Source: Macrobrachium rosenbergii
Lineage: Eukaryota > Arthropoda > Malacostraca > Decapoda > Palaemonidae
Direction: 5' to 3'
Assembly (NCBI RefSeq): GCF_040412425.1
Contig: NC_089756.1
Location: 4,861,498-4,925,497 of the forward strand
Length of the DNA: 64,000 nucleotides
The position numbers and the translations under genes were made by a program. Every line of letters starts with the position of its first letter. The stretch's first letter is position 1. Positions 22,150-33,310 of the stretch are shown one piece after another. A model generated the notes under the pieces. It saw only the letters and a list, made by a program, of their open reading frames with translations. It was not told where the DNA came from and did no database searches.

Positions 22150-24095
22150 AGTACCCCTGGACCCTCTGATGGCATTGTTCTGGCACATAGCAGATCTTCT
22201 AGCATGGAAAAAGACATTCTTTGGATAATCCAAATAGTCCAAATCAGAGTGGTATTAAAACCTTAATACCCTATAAAACTCCCAAAAGGAGTAAATACCG
22301 ACATGACCCAACCTTGACTCACTTCGACTCCCTCTTTGGGAATGGAAGTTGGTCAAGGTTTCTAACCATGGAAGCTGACCAAAATATTCCAGCCCTAAAA
22401 CTAGAAAATTATTTATTAGATAGACATCCAATAACAGATATGTCATTAAGACAAATAAAGGAAAAAACTTGGCGTATGGAAGCCACAACAAAAAGTCAGT
22501 CCGAGGACTATTTGTCTATGAGAAATATAGACACTATTAACATAAAAGTGAAACAACACAATACTATGAACAGCATTCAGGGTACCATTGTACTTCCTGA
22601 AAACAATAACGAACCAGTCGATAAGAAAATGCTATTGGACTCTCAAAAAAAGATACCAAATGTCCAAGATTGTGAGGTACAGTAAACCCCCTGTATTCGC
22701 TTTCTCATGGTTCGTGGACTCGCACATTTCCGGTTTTCTCTGTGGAACATATCTAGCCATCATTCGCGGAAAATTCGCCCATTCGCGGTATTTTTCACTG
22801 AGAAATATTCACTAATTACTGTACTTTCATATAATTTTCATGAATAAATGTACTTTTTGTGATAAAACTATTAAAAAACTCAGGTATATGCATTTTTACA
22901 GGGTTTTTCTGTTTAAACTATCAAAATGGGCAGTTGTAAGTGTTTTTAGAGGGGTTTTAAGTATTCGCGGATTTTAGCTATTTGCGGGGGCGTGTGGGAC
23001 GTGTCCCCCGCGAATACGGGGGGTTCACTGTATATGCTGTACCAAGTAAAAACAGCAATAGACAAACAAAAATAGCAAAAATAAAATTTGAGGGTGAAGA
23101 TCTACCTCAAAAAATAAAAATTTTAGGCCAAAATGGAGAGTTGAGGCCCTATGTCCCAAAACCACTGCAGTGTCAAAATTGCAGTAAGTATGGACACACA
23201 GAAAAATTGTAGAAATGAACCGGTATGCGCTTATTATGGATCTACTGAACATACCACGCAGTGGAAGTGCAGTGAACCTAAGTGTGTAAACTGTGGGCAA
23301 AATCAACGTGCAAGATCCAAAGAATGCATGTATTATATATACAATACGGAATTGAAAATACTACAAGAACAAACGGGGATGTCTATAAAAGAGGCTAAGT
23401 TGGAATTAAAAGTGAGAGGAATTCAAGATCCATCTAAGAAACATACATATTCTTCAATAACAAGAGCAAAAAATGAAGCAAAAATGCAAACAGATAGAAA
23501 TAACAGAGCACCGAAAAGTAAATTTCAAGAAAAAATTAATAATTTAGAAATAGAAAATAAAATGGTAAAGAATAAAGAAACAGGTACAAATGAGATGGAT
23601 AATATTTTATCCAATTCATTTGAAATGTTAAAGCAAATGAAAACACGGGAGGATGCTGCTACTAAAGTAACAGAAGAGGGTAGTGATAGACTGGAAATTA
23701 AAGACAAAAAAAGGCCTTTGGAGAGAACACCACCCAAAACGAAGAAACCAACTATTATTAGAGAAACATCAGTTAAACCAAAGATAAAGGAGATGAAAAA
23801 GGAACAAAAACAAAAACAAGCTAAAAATATACCTTTATTTCCTAAAATAATAGTAAAACCTATGAAGGCAAATGTCGAGAACACTGAAGAAGTGAAAGAG
23901 AACTGCACCATAGATGATAATGATTATGTCAAGGGAGAAGAGATTACTCCATCTCCAGTAATTGGTACAAGAGCAATTGAAAAGAGAAATACACATGATA
24001 ACGCTTGTGGATGTAATGATTGTTTCATTGAATTATGCAATAACAACAAAAGCATAACAAAAGATGGTTTAACAAACATTATAAGAAATTTATGA
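22150..24095 (+). pseudogene. LINE N1 ORF1 (nucleic-acid-binding protein)
   Basis: The N-terminal part (22150-22679) matches the start of N2 ORF1 at 34135 (STPGP-DGIV). After the MITE, the reading resumes as VYAVPSKNSNRQTKIAKIKF and reaches three zinc-knuckle blocks: CQNCSKYGHTEK(L), CAYYGSTEHTTQWKC (one Cys replaced by Tyr) and CVNCGQNQRARSKEC. A 2-nt deletion near 23208 shifts the frame inside the first knuckle. The C-terminal half (to 24095) is a lysine-rich tail. Such ORF1 proteins coat LINE RNA. Confidence 0.75.
22680..23031. mobile_element. Tigger-like MITE inserted in N1 ORF1
   Basis: The ends CAGTAAACCCCCTGTATTCG and CGAATACGGGGGGTTCACTG are inverted and flanked by TA (22678-22679 and 23032-23033). 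Removing the element and one TA restores the ORF1 frame (..CEV/YAVPS..), so this is a clean TA-targeted insertion. Confidence 0.88.
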
Positions 24096-24264
24096 AATAC
24101 AGAAAAAAGAAACCACAGATTTGAGTAACCATGAAAAAGGGTGCATGTGCATTGAGCACTTAGTATATTATAAGGAAAAACAAATGAATGTTGTGAGTAA
24201 ATTATTAGAAAAAATTCAAATTGATAATACAAAAAAAAGAGAGTAAAACTCTATCGCTATAAAA

Positions 24265-27200
24265 AAATATTTTCAATAGTTATATTATATAATGGAACGT
24301 AAATGGTCTACAGACCAGATTACACCTAGGAGAAATACAACGGTTATTAAAAGAATATGAATCAATGATATTATGTTTGCAACATGTCAACAAAACAATA
24401 TCAACAATAGGTAAACATACCTTAGGATCAACATCACGAGAGGAAGAAGGAAATTTAGTTACTGCTTTATATGCACATAACAGAGTATGTTATGACAAAA
24501 CACAAAGTCCCATGGTGGTCTGAAAAACTAACAGAATCAATAAAAATAAAACACCAAATTGGAAGACGATTAAATAATTTGAATAGAAAATTCAGTAAAA
24601 TAAACAAAACATAACTGATATTAGAAGGAACCTAACAAAAGCTGACTATATTATTATTACAAATTGATACATTAAAACCTCTATATAACAAAATATCTGC
24701 AAAGTTTAAAAGAGAAGTAATTCAAGGAAGAATCATTTCATGGAAAAAATATGTATCAGATCTCTCTAAAAATACTCCCATACAAAAAATATGGGAAAAA
24801 TTCAGGAAAATAAGTGGTACCCATGTTAAACCACCTAGACATGCCATAATAAAAGATGGGAAAAGAATACTTGATCCTAAAGAAATTAGTAATGTAATAG
24901 GTGAAAATGTAGCAAAAGTAAGTAGCAACAAAAATTTAGATGAGGATTTCCGCACAAGGAAAATAATATAGAATTAATGACAATAAATTTTGAAACAATA
25001 GAAGATATATATTATAATAGAAAATTTAATATGGAAGAGCTAGAATTTGTGCTGTTGAACAGCAATAAATCTGCCCCTGGAGGTGACAGTATTTGTTTTG
25101 AAATGATCTGCCATTTAGCACCTTTGGCAAAGACATACTTGTTAGTTTTATAACCACTTATGGCTTCGAAATTTATTTCCTGATGAATGGCATAAAGCTA
25201 TAATTATTCCAATCCCCAAACCTGGAAAAGATCTCAGTAATGTAAACAGTTACAGACCAATTTCTTTAACAAGTTGTTTATGCAAATTACTAGAGAAAAT
25301 GGTAAATGGCACATTTGAGAAAATAAAATTTTGACTCCCACTCAGTTCGGGTCACAGTGTAACAGATCTACATTAGATTCTCTCTGTAACTTAGAAGACC
25401 ATATATGTAGAGGTTTTGAACGAAAACAAATTACTGTAGCAGTCTTTTTTGACATTGAAAAAGCATACGATACTACATGGAGGTATGCTATGTTAAAAAC
25501 TTTACAAAACAACAACATCCGTGGACATTTACCTAGGTTTATACAAAACTTCTTAACAAATCGCAGTTTTCAGGTGAGAGTTGATGATGTTCTGTCTAGA
25601 ACATTTCCTCTTGAAAATGGTGTTCCACAGGGAAGCGTCCTTAGTGGCACACTGTTTACTTTAGCAATTAATGATATCAGTAATAATCTACCTATTGGTA
25701 TTAAAAGTAACCTGTATGTGGATGATTTTGCCATATATTATTCAGCATCTCGAATAAAACATGCAGAACGAATCATTAATAAAAGCATAGTAAAAATAGA
25801 TAAATGGGCTTTATATGTAGGCTTTAAATTTTCCATAGATAAAACCCAAGCAATCATGTTTTATAAAAATAAAAAGTGGAAAAAAGGTGAAGAAATAGAC
25901 GTAAAAATCAGAAACCATAGTATACCAGTTGGCCAAACAGCAAAATTTTGGGATTAGTATTTGGTACTTACATACCCTTACTTTGTTGTATAAAGCAACA
26001 GTGCTGTTTATCGTTGATTATGGAAGTAAAATATATGGCTCGGCATCAGACTCAACGCTGAAAATGGTAGACCCAGTTCATAATGAAGGCCTTAGAATAT
26101 GTTCAGGAGCTTTTCGATCATCACCAATATCTTCTTTACAAGTTGAATGTGGTGAACTACCTCTCTCTCTCTCCATAGAGAGCTAGTAACAATGAAGAGT
26201 GCTCTGAGAATTCAGACAAATGATCCTCCAACCAAAAAATTATTTGGACTAAGAGATGTGTTCATAAACAATCATCCACCTCCTTTCCCAATTAGAGCTA
26301 GAAGATTGAGTTGCTAAAGATATACTGTATATACAATTACCTTTAATATTAAAATTACCTCCTCCTTGGAATATGAATAAAATGAGAATTTGTACACACT
26401 TGCAATATTTATCAAAAAGTCATTCATATACTCCAGAATACCACAGACAACATGCAGTAGAACATATAATCCAAAAAGGTCCGCATTACACAATATGCAC
26501 CGACGGATCTAAGTCACAATACGGAGTGGGATATGCTGTATCCCAGAGCAAAATGTATCAGTTCTCTCTTCCAGATAATGCCTCAGTATTTACAGCTGAA
26601 TTATGCGCAATAGTATCAGCCATAGAAATAATTAGAGAAGTCGCATGTAATAATTTTGTGATTTATAGCGACTCCAGAAGTGCTATAGAAGCCATTCAAA
26701 GCTATAATAAAAAAAATAATATTGTACAACATATAAAGTTTTCACCCCATAAGTTGTACAATAATGGAAAAAATATTGATATCTGTTGGATCCCTGCCCA
26801 TGTAGGGATTAAGGGAATGAAGAGCTGATAAAGCAGCTAAAGAAGCGGTCCACATGATAAGAGCAAATGTAGACATCCCTATTAGTGACTATACAAGATG
26901 CATAAAAACAGTCACTGTAAAAAAATGGCAAAATATGTGGAATGAAGAACCTGAAAATAATAAATGAAAACAGAAAAAATCCAGTGTTGGAAAATGGAGT
27001 TCGTCATACCAGAGAGAGAGACGCACAAGTAATTCTGACGCGTCTTCGAATAGGCCATACTCGTTTGACACATGGACACTTAATGAACAGTCCATGTGGC
27101 CCTCCTCCCAAATGCCCAGATTGTAATGTTGATAACAGTTAAGCATATACTGTGTGAATGTCCAAAATATAACCTGCAGCGATTATCAAATTTTGAAAGT

Positions 27201-27297
27201 AGACCAATAAAAGAAATTTTGTCTGAATCTTCAACATTCTCAATAGTGCCCATTTTAATGTTCATGAGAAGCTGTGAGTTAATTGGTAAAATATAAA
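24265..27297 (+). pseudogene. LINE N1 ORF2 (EN-RT-RNase H polyprotein)
   Basis: The start WNVNGLQTRLHLGEIQRLL is the opening of an APE-type endonuclease. About 500 bp of endonuclease is then missing, and the reading resumes with KVPWWSEKL. RT blocks include SAPGGDSICFEM near 25071, the PTQFGSQCNRSTLDSL region near 25335, FFDIEKAYDTTW near 25447, ENGVPQGSVLSG near 25614, and the catalytic YVDD at 25714-25725. RNase H follows at 26460-26830: ICTDGSKS, FTAELCAI, IYSDSRSA, and DICWIPAHVGI. The tail has a C-x2-C...H-x4-C motif near 27110-27160. Stops near 24615, 25155 and 25955 inactivate it. Confidence 0.8.
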
Positions 27298-27560
27298 AAA
27301 TCAGTCAATCAGTATAATGAATTTTAAAACAGGTAAATTTTATGATTTTACTTAATATATTTTGAATTTTAATTTACCTTTTTAGTGAGTATATATGGAA
27401 GCATGAGTATAAATGTATTTATTGTGTGAGTGTGTTCCAGTATGAAAGCACATGCCTTTTTACAGCTTTTAATTTCATTTTCATTTCCGTTCATTCATTA
27501 TTGACAAGTGGCCTATTAGGTCCCAGTGCTAGGCTTCTAGTCTAGACTTGTCATTTCATC

Positions 27561-27625
27561 CTAATCCTTAGGGCCAGCCCTCTGAGAGCTGATAGTCAGC
27601 TCAGTGGTCTGGTGAAGCTATTTTA
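27561..27625 (+). repeat. SINE-like tail at the 3' end of LINE N1
   Basis: The sequence 'ccagccctctgagagctgat' and 'cagctcagtggtctggtgaa' closely matches the tail of the SINE at 11648-11712, in the same orientation, immediately after the LINE 3' UTR. It may be the genuine LINE 3' tail shared with the SINE, or a 5'-truncated SINE. Confidence 0.6.
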
Positions 27626-27639
27626 ATAATGATAATGGA

Positions 27640-27990
27640 GGCAGTACCCACCTGAAGCAGCTCTCTTACCAGGTAAGGTACAACAAGCATTGACCCAACG
27701 CTAGCAACCTTCCTAGTTCAAAGTCATTATCTTTATTAATGTTTTGGATTAGAACATGTCCATGGTTCCCACCTCCTGTCAGTGTGGAATCAGCTATGTA
27801 ATTGCTTGGTAATTCACTTTTATAAAAATGACATTTTTATGTTAAGTAACTTACCAAGTAACTACATAGCTATTATGTTTCATTTATCAGCCGCTTAAAT
27901 TTGAAAATTCGTGGTAGCGTTCCAATAATTTAGTGTAGGTAACTCACCCTGCCCACTTGCAGGGAGTGAGAGATACAACACTACTAACGA
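27640..27990 (+). repeat. Right-end/left-end DIRS junction
   Basis: Positions 27645-27810 match the right terminal repeat of DIRS-A (14815-15030). After about 27820 the sequence becomes the left end of DIRS-B (cttaccaagtaactacatag), matching the DIRS-A leader near 9880. Around the join, 'agctatgtaattgcttggta' and its near-complement near 27850-27872 form an imperfect palindrome. A right end followed directly by a left end is the arrangement expected in a head-to-tail tandem or an opened circle. Confidence 0.55.
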
Positions 27991-28164
27991 GCCCAATTCG
28001 TTTCTGCTGGTTGTCAGTTAACATGGTTGTTGACTTCAGATTTCATTTGATTTATTATAATTCGCCAAATGGTTTTCATCACTTTGGTGAAGCATTCTTT
28101 GTCTTGGTAGGGATTGCGCTAATTGTATTAGCTTATTTAGCTTGGACTTTTGCCTTTTATTAAG

Positions 28165-30570
28165 ATGTCTGACTCTAGTTCGGTTAGCAGTAGGTTTTGC
28201 AGCAAGGCTGCAATACCAGACTTACTTCAATCAAAACATGACTCTCATACCATTTGTTTTCAGTGTAGAGGACAAAATTCCTCTTCAGTCTTGACTTGTG
28301 ACGAATCCACAGAGTGGTATCAGGGGAAATGGAAAACTTTGACTAGTTATTTAGATAAACTTGAGAAAAACAGACGAAGGAGAGGAGCTACTAAGCTGAA
28401 GCTAAGAATTCAGTTAGTCAGGGTTCTCCTGTTTTGTTTGCCCTTGCGACTCCTGTAACTGCATTTTCCCCTATCACCAGTCCTCTAGCTTTACCTGTGA
28501 CTCCATTGTCCAACTTCCAACCTTCTGAACCCAAAGCCATCGTCAGTCTGGATAAGTTCAGTGCCAGTGATCTCAGTGCAAGTGTTGTGTCAGTGGAGGA
28601 GGTGGCTACTCGTCCCACTGATGCTCCTTGATGAAGGTCCCCTGTCAGACCCCCCTAAACCTGGGAGGAGGCAAACTGTAAGTCCCAGGGAGGTCGATGG
28701 GGTTTACCCACTGGTAGTTGCCCCCCAACCGAACCTGTTGTTCGAGATTCTCAGGACTCGGTGGACAGCCGCTGGAAAGGCGTCCACATCGGAGTTCATG
28801 CCCTTTCATCGAGTGATTTGGATTCTGGATTGAATGAATCCAAGTGCAAAGCGGGTCAGAAGTGCAGCTGGTGCTTTAAAAGTGTATCCAGGCCACTGAA
28901 AAGGCCAATATCCGTGGCGGAGTCTGATTTTCTGATCCTGTGGAAGCTGAACAGAAATCAGGATCAGAGTCCCAAACCTTCATGTAGTTTTTGGGATGAT
29001 CCGTCTAGTGTGTTGCCTGCAGTGTCTGTGTCAGGGCGTCAGTTTTTGTTGCCCAAGTGGGTCTCCAAGAAATATGTAGATCCAAGGGATCCAGGCATCC
29101 AGTAGGATCCAAGGGATCCAGTTTAGTGGGATCTGGAGGATCCAAGTATTTAATGGGATCGGAAGGATCCAGGCATTTAGTGGGATCTGAGGGATCCAGA
29201 TATTTAGTGGGATCTGAGGGATTCAAACATCCATCGGGATCCGAGGGATCCATTCACCCAGTGGGATCTGAAGGATCCATTCATCAAGTGGGATCTGTGG
29301 GATCCAAGTGTTTAGTGGGATCCAAGGGATCCAAGCGCACAGTGGGATATAGAGGATCCGATGTGCCTGTGGAACCAGATCAACACCTAGTTCTTGCGTG
29401 GTTGCCAGTGTGTGATCGCTCCCCTTCTGAGCTGGCGCCAAATTCATCCAGGCATCCGGTGCCACACACCACTTCTCGTTCAGTTCAGAATCCTTCTCTG
29501 GAACCGATTCAGCGACGCTTAGACAGCATTCTAGATCTGTTACGCAAACCGACAGTGATTCGTGAGTCCGAGCATTTGACTCTCACCCATTTTGTCTGAA
29601 GAAGAGGACGTAGAACAGGATCAGCCTTCTTCAGCCTATGCTTCCCTTTTGAAGTACTTCTTGTTTTGCTTTCCGGACTTCTTTTCACCAGTAACTCCAT
29701 CTTTGCCGAATTCAGCTTTTATGATGAGACAGCCAAAGGAAGCTTCGAGGCTGCCTAAGATGGTTCTATCGTCCTCTTCGAAGAAAGCTCTGTCAGGCAT
29801 TGAGAGCTGGCTGACAGAAAAGAGGGATATGGGGAAAGCGGTATTCTGTGCTCCTCCTCCTCGTTTATCTAAAAGGAGATACTTGTCTTATGTTACTGGA
29901 GAAGTGCCGTCATTGGGAGTTTCTGCCTCCTCCCAAGGGGACTTCTCCAGTTTAATTGATTAGTCACGGAGATCTGCTTTGTCCACATCCAAGATCTTAT
30001 TCATGGCTTCAGAATTTGAGCATTTGATAAAGGATATCTTTAAGGTCTTCGAGATCTTAAGTTTTCTTGATTGGGCTGTCAGTGCCCTTAGCGAAGAAAA
30101 TAGAAGACTGTGCCTCTCTCCAAGATAACTTTGCTACAGACTGGCCAGGAGTGCTCTCATGCGTGGATAAGGCGATCAGGGATGGACCCCAGGAGCTGGC
30201 AGCCTTGTTCGCGGTGGGAATACTTACGAAACGAGAGCAGTGGTGTTCATTCACTTCAAAAGGGGTCACTCCCTCCCAGAGATCCGCACTTCTTTTTGCT
30301 CCTTTAGATCAGCATAGCCTCTTTCCCAGCGCTATGGTAGAACATATCGCAACAAATCCACTCAAGACTTGTTGGCTCAGTCCACCAAACATCCGAAGGA
30401 GTTTGGACGTTCTTCATCCTCCTCATTGTTTGCACCTAGAATGGTTTCACCTCTACAGCAAGCATTTCGAGGCGGTAGAGGTAGATTCCAGTCCTGTTCC
30501 CTAGCTTATTCAAGATCCGTTCGACCAATCAAGAAATCAGCAAGCAAACCTTCCTCTCGCAAGTGAGGAT
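28165..30570 (+). pseudogene. DIRS-B gag with Gly-Ser-rich repeat
   Basis: From 28165 the reading (MSDSSSVSSRFCSKAAIPDL) passes a cysteine-rich motif ICFQCRGQ and a basic helix KLEKNRRRRGA. After a frameshift, a linker contains the repeat at 29085-29360. The helical gag core follows: RLPKMVLSSSSKKALSGIES near 29750, KRRYLSYVTGEVPSLG near 29871-29920, and a further helical stretch to 30270. The C-terminal part is serine/arginine-rich (30369-30566). The domain order parallels DIRS-A, which has a proline-rich linker in place of the repeat. Confidence 0.65.
29085..29360 (+). repeat. In-frame minisatellite in DIRS-B gag
   Basis: About ten imperfect copies of a 24-bp unit containing 'gtgggatctgagggatcca' encode an eight-residue period of the type LVGSEGSR. 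Every indel visible in the array keeps frame. BamHI-like GGATCC words recur at the unit spacing. Confidence 0.85.
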
Positions 30571-30587
30571 ACTATCCTCTCTGTACC

Positions 30588-31700
30588 ATGGGGGCCAGGA
30601 TTCTACATTTTTGGAGCAAGTGGGAGGACAGAAATGTAAAACCTTGGGTTTTAGAGGTGATCAGAGGATATTTCATCCCATTCTGGGAGAAACCTCCCTT
30701 AGTGTCCTCTCCTATCAACTTGGTGGCCTACTCTTTAGGCTCAGAGAGGAATTTGGCCTTGTCACAAGAAGTCTTGTCTCTGCTCACCAAGAGGGCCATA
30801 GAAATAGTCAAAGATATCAGCACGCCGTGGTTTTACAACCGCCTATTCATTTTCCCAAAGTCATCAGGAGGTTGGAGACCTGTCCTGGATGTCAGCGCCC
30901 TGAATTTCTATGTTCAAATTACAAAATTCAAAATGGAAACCATCCATTCAGTTGTCTTCCATCCATCAAGGGGATTGGATGGTAACTATAGACATGCAGG
31001 ACGCATATTTCCACGTTCCAGTCCACCCAGAAGCCAGAAAATGTCTGCGGTTTGTGTTCCAGGACAAGATCTTCCAATTTCGAGCGCTGTGCTTCGGACT
31101 GTCAACAGCCCCTCAAGTTTTCACCTGTGTCCTCGCCCCATTAGCAGAATGGCTACATCTCATGGGGATCAACATTTGTCTCTTATTTAGATGACTGGCT
31201 CCTACACTCCCCTCAGAATCAAGTTGCACGGAGGACCTAAAAAAAGACTTCTGTTAGCCCAAGTGTTGGCCCTGCTGATAAACCTAGACAAATCCCAATT
31301 AGTCCCGAGTCAATCGATTGTGTATTTGGGAATGGAGATCAACTCTTGGATTTTTCGGGCTTTTCCATTCGACAAGAGAATCCAAGCTTGCATTCGGGCT
31401 TTGGCAACAAATGGATGAGTTTACTGAGAACTCTCTCATCCTTAGAAAAGTTAATTTTTAGTACTGGCTTGGCTAAGAAAGAAGTGTTCAAGAACACAAT
31501 TTCTTTCTAGCTTCATGAAGCTATCAGTGAGCAGATGCTATACCCAACATGTAGCCAGGAGTTCATTCTGAGGACCTCAAGAAGATAGGGACATTAGTCC
31601 GTCCCTTGCATTCCGGAAGAATCTGTCAGTTCTACAGGTATTAAGACAGAACGTGGTCTAGGCTGTCCACTCTCACATCTTTCTACCTTCAGGATGTTGC
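30588..31700 (+). pseudogene. DIRS-B reverse transcriptase remnant
   Basis: The reading includes ILHFWSKWEDRNVKPWVLEV, then the fingers region FIFPKSSGGWRPVLDVSALN, then in a second frame WMVTIDMQDAYFHVPVHPEA (first catalytic Asp) and FRALCFGLSTAPQVFTCVL. A third frame gives the catalytic YLDDW at 31185-31199, and YLGMEINSWIFRAFPFDKRI closes the domain. These are classic DIRS-type RT motifs. Frameshifts near 30950 and 31188 break the ORF. After 31430 similarity fades. Confidence 0.78.
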
Positions 31701-31739
31701 CCACAGGCCCTGGGACTCCTTTTTCCCTGGGTCCTGTGG

Positions 31740-32597
31740 TGGCTGCTCAACAAGTTGTGTAGCTTGCCCAGCTCCCATAGCGGACAGTTTGCATCTCATC
31801 TAAGGTGTTCGATGGCAAAGAGTGAATGTGATCGGGGGACTGGCTCCTCCCTTCTCTCTTTTACGTTTCCTCTCGCAGAGGAGACAAGTAGACATCCGTT
31901 ACATGCTGGTTGGGCGGGCCATGCAGGTGAGCCTACATAACTGAGTACCCTGTCTGTAATCTTAGATAGATTAATAGATGCAAGTCCTCCCCTCTCTCTA
32001 GCAAGGGGAGAGAGGGGCTGACGATAAAACATCCTGTTGGCTATCTCTAGTTATATCTGACGCTCTGGGTTCATCCAGGCCTTTTTCAAAGCAATGTTGC
32101 TACACACACATTATTTCGAAAGGTCCAGAAGTCTAACAGTTGAACACACTGTTGTTCACACTTTTGTTCAACATGTCATGACCAGGAAGGAGGTCCAGGT
32201 GAGGCACACTACCAGTCAGTTCAGAAGCTTGCTCAGAATCCTCCCACCTAGAAGTAAGTCTTTGTATGTAAAGACTGATGGTTTGTATATTGTGTAGGAA
32301 CAAATGACAAATTTTTAAAGTAATTTGTATTTTCCTTAGCTATGCAAACCTGAGGTCTTTACAGTTAAATGCTAACCACACACCACCCCCCCATTCTGCT
32401 CCCTGGGCCAAAAGGCAAAGTGAATGATTACTGACTGGGTGGGTGGGACTACCACCCATAGTAGGTAGTCAACTACATACCCACCTTGTTTAAAGTTAAA
32501 TGGCTGGTCTCCAGCTGCACTGATGCATATTCCTATGAAAAGACCTCAGGTTTGTATAGTTAGGAAAAATACAAATTACTATAAAAATTTGTCATTT
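31740..32597 (+). repeat. 3' terminal region of a DIRS-like element abutting exon d
   Basis: Within it, 32306-32361 (gacaaatttttaaagtaatt ... caaacctgaggtcttt) is complementary to 32530-32597. Just before lies 'tatattgtgtaggaacaa', complementary to the left end at 9632. This reproduces the DIRS layout seen in DIRS-C: an internal complementary region joining complements of both ends, then the right terminal repeat. The right end stops about ten bases before the exon acceptor. Confidence 0.6.
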
Positions 32598-32607
32598 TTC
32601 TTTTCAG

Positions 32608-32756
32608 GAAAACAGGTTTGAAGATACTGCTTCCATTAGCTGTGGCGCTCACATCTATTGGAAAATCTCAAGAACTGCTGTCAGCCCTCAGTATTAAACC
32701 CTGCTTGGATGACTGTATGAATAATCTTGAATCTTCCAAATCTCAAAGTGAAAGAG
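32608..32756 (+). CDS. TUBGCP5: GCP5-like gamma-tubulin complex component, exon d
   Basis: The acceptor 'ttttcttttcag' precedes an exon that completes the split Leu codon from exon c and reads KTGLKILLPLAVALTSIGKS, then QELLSALSIKPCL, ending SQSERG at a 'gtatac' donor. The hydrophobic 'LK-x-x-L-x-x-I/L ... GKS-x-x-LL' segment follows the FW-containing exon c as expected for GCP5. No later exon was found before the window end, so the next intron is probably more than 31 kb. Confidence 0.72.
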
Positions 32757-32901
32757 GTATACAGTACTTAAGATTTAGTTGGTTTTGCAGTAACATACTT
32801 GTAATCTCATGAGTCACAAATATTATAAGTGGTACACTGATTAGTTGCATGTGACATGGTGCAGTTATGTTAGTTATAATTTATATGTTATTTTTGATAG
32901 T
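32757..32901 (+). other. Start of the next GCP5 intron
   Basis: Donor 'gtatacag' and AT-rich sequence; no element or gene seen until 32902. Confidence 0.5.
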
Positions 32902-33310
32902 GTAGCTGCTGTTCATCCTCAGATGAGTTACACTTTTATGGTCCCCCAAGGCTCCATAAGACAGACCAACCAATCACAAAGAATTCTCTTATAGTTGGTC
33001 TCGGCAGGTATAGTTCTTGTCGGCACAGTGATGGAATATATATAAAGGACTCAGGACAGGAGGGCTCTTTCTCCTGTCCTACAATGATTACCTAGTTCCT
33101 ACGTCATACCCTGTCTTACATCATACTTGCACAGCTGTGACAAGAAGTTGCTGGCATCTTCATTACACTCTGGTCTGTCCAAGTTTTCACTTGTCCCCAA
33201 GATCTGCTCCGGGAATGGATATGCCTACGCAGTGTATTCACCAACGAGTCAAGCTAAGTACTTAGTTTTAAGACCCATTGAAAAGTTTTAGTTTCTTAAA
33301 CTTGCAAGGC
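32902..33310 (+). repeat. Dispersed repeat with promoter-like TATA motif, copy 2
   Basis: This is the partner of 16255-16800. Shared blocks include 'aagaattctcttatagttgg', 'gatggaatatatataaagga' and 'aagttttagtttcttaaact'. The two copies have diverged by substitutions and indels. Function unknown. Segment 33311-33517 holds nothing recognised. Confidence 0.5.

Larger units (their letters stand above)
21580..27560 (+). mobile_element. I/Nimb-type LINE, copy N1
   Basis: A 5' leader (21580-22150, similar to 33570-34120) precedes ORF1 with zinc knuckles and ORF2 with endonuclease start, reverse transcriptase, RNase H and a C-terminal CCHC-like motif. A non-LTR RT followed by RNase H places it in the I/Nimb group. 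ORF1 is split by a MITE at 22680-23031, the endonuclease is partly deleted near 24505, and stops occur throughout. The 3' UTR runs past 27300 to a '..gtcccagtgctaggc..' block, after which a SINE-like tail follows. Confidence 0.82.
27830..31700 (+). mobile_element. DIRS-like retroelement, copy B (3' part lost)
   Basis: The left end and leader (27830-28164) are followed by gag (28165-30570) and an RT domain (30588-31420). RNase H and tyrosine recombinase are not found in place; after about 31700 the sequence changes into DIRS 3' terminal DNA of what appears to be the second subfamily. Several stops and frameshifts make it inactive. Confidence 0.7.

Noticed and set aside
23525..24232. Minus-strand hydrophobic readings resembling membrane proteins
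   Set aside because: They are antisense to the lysine/asparagine-rich ORF1 tail of LINE N1; Phe/Leu/Ser-rich shadows arise automatically.
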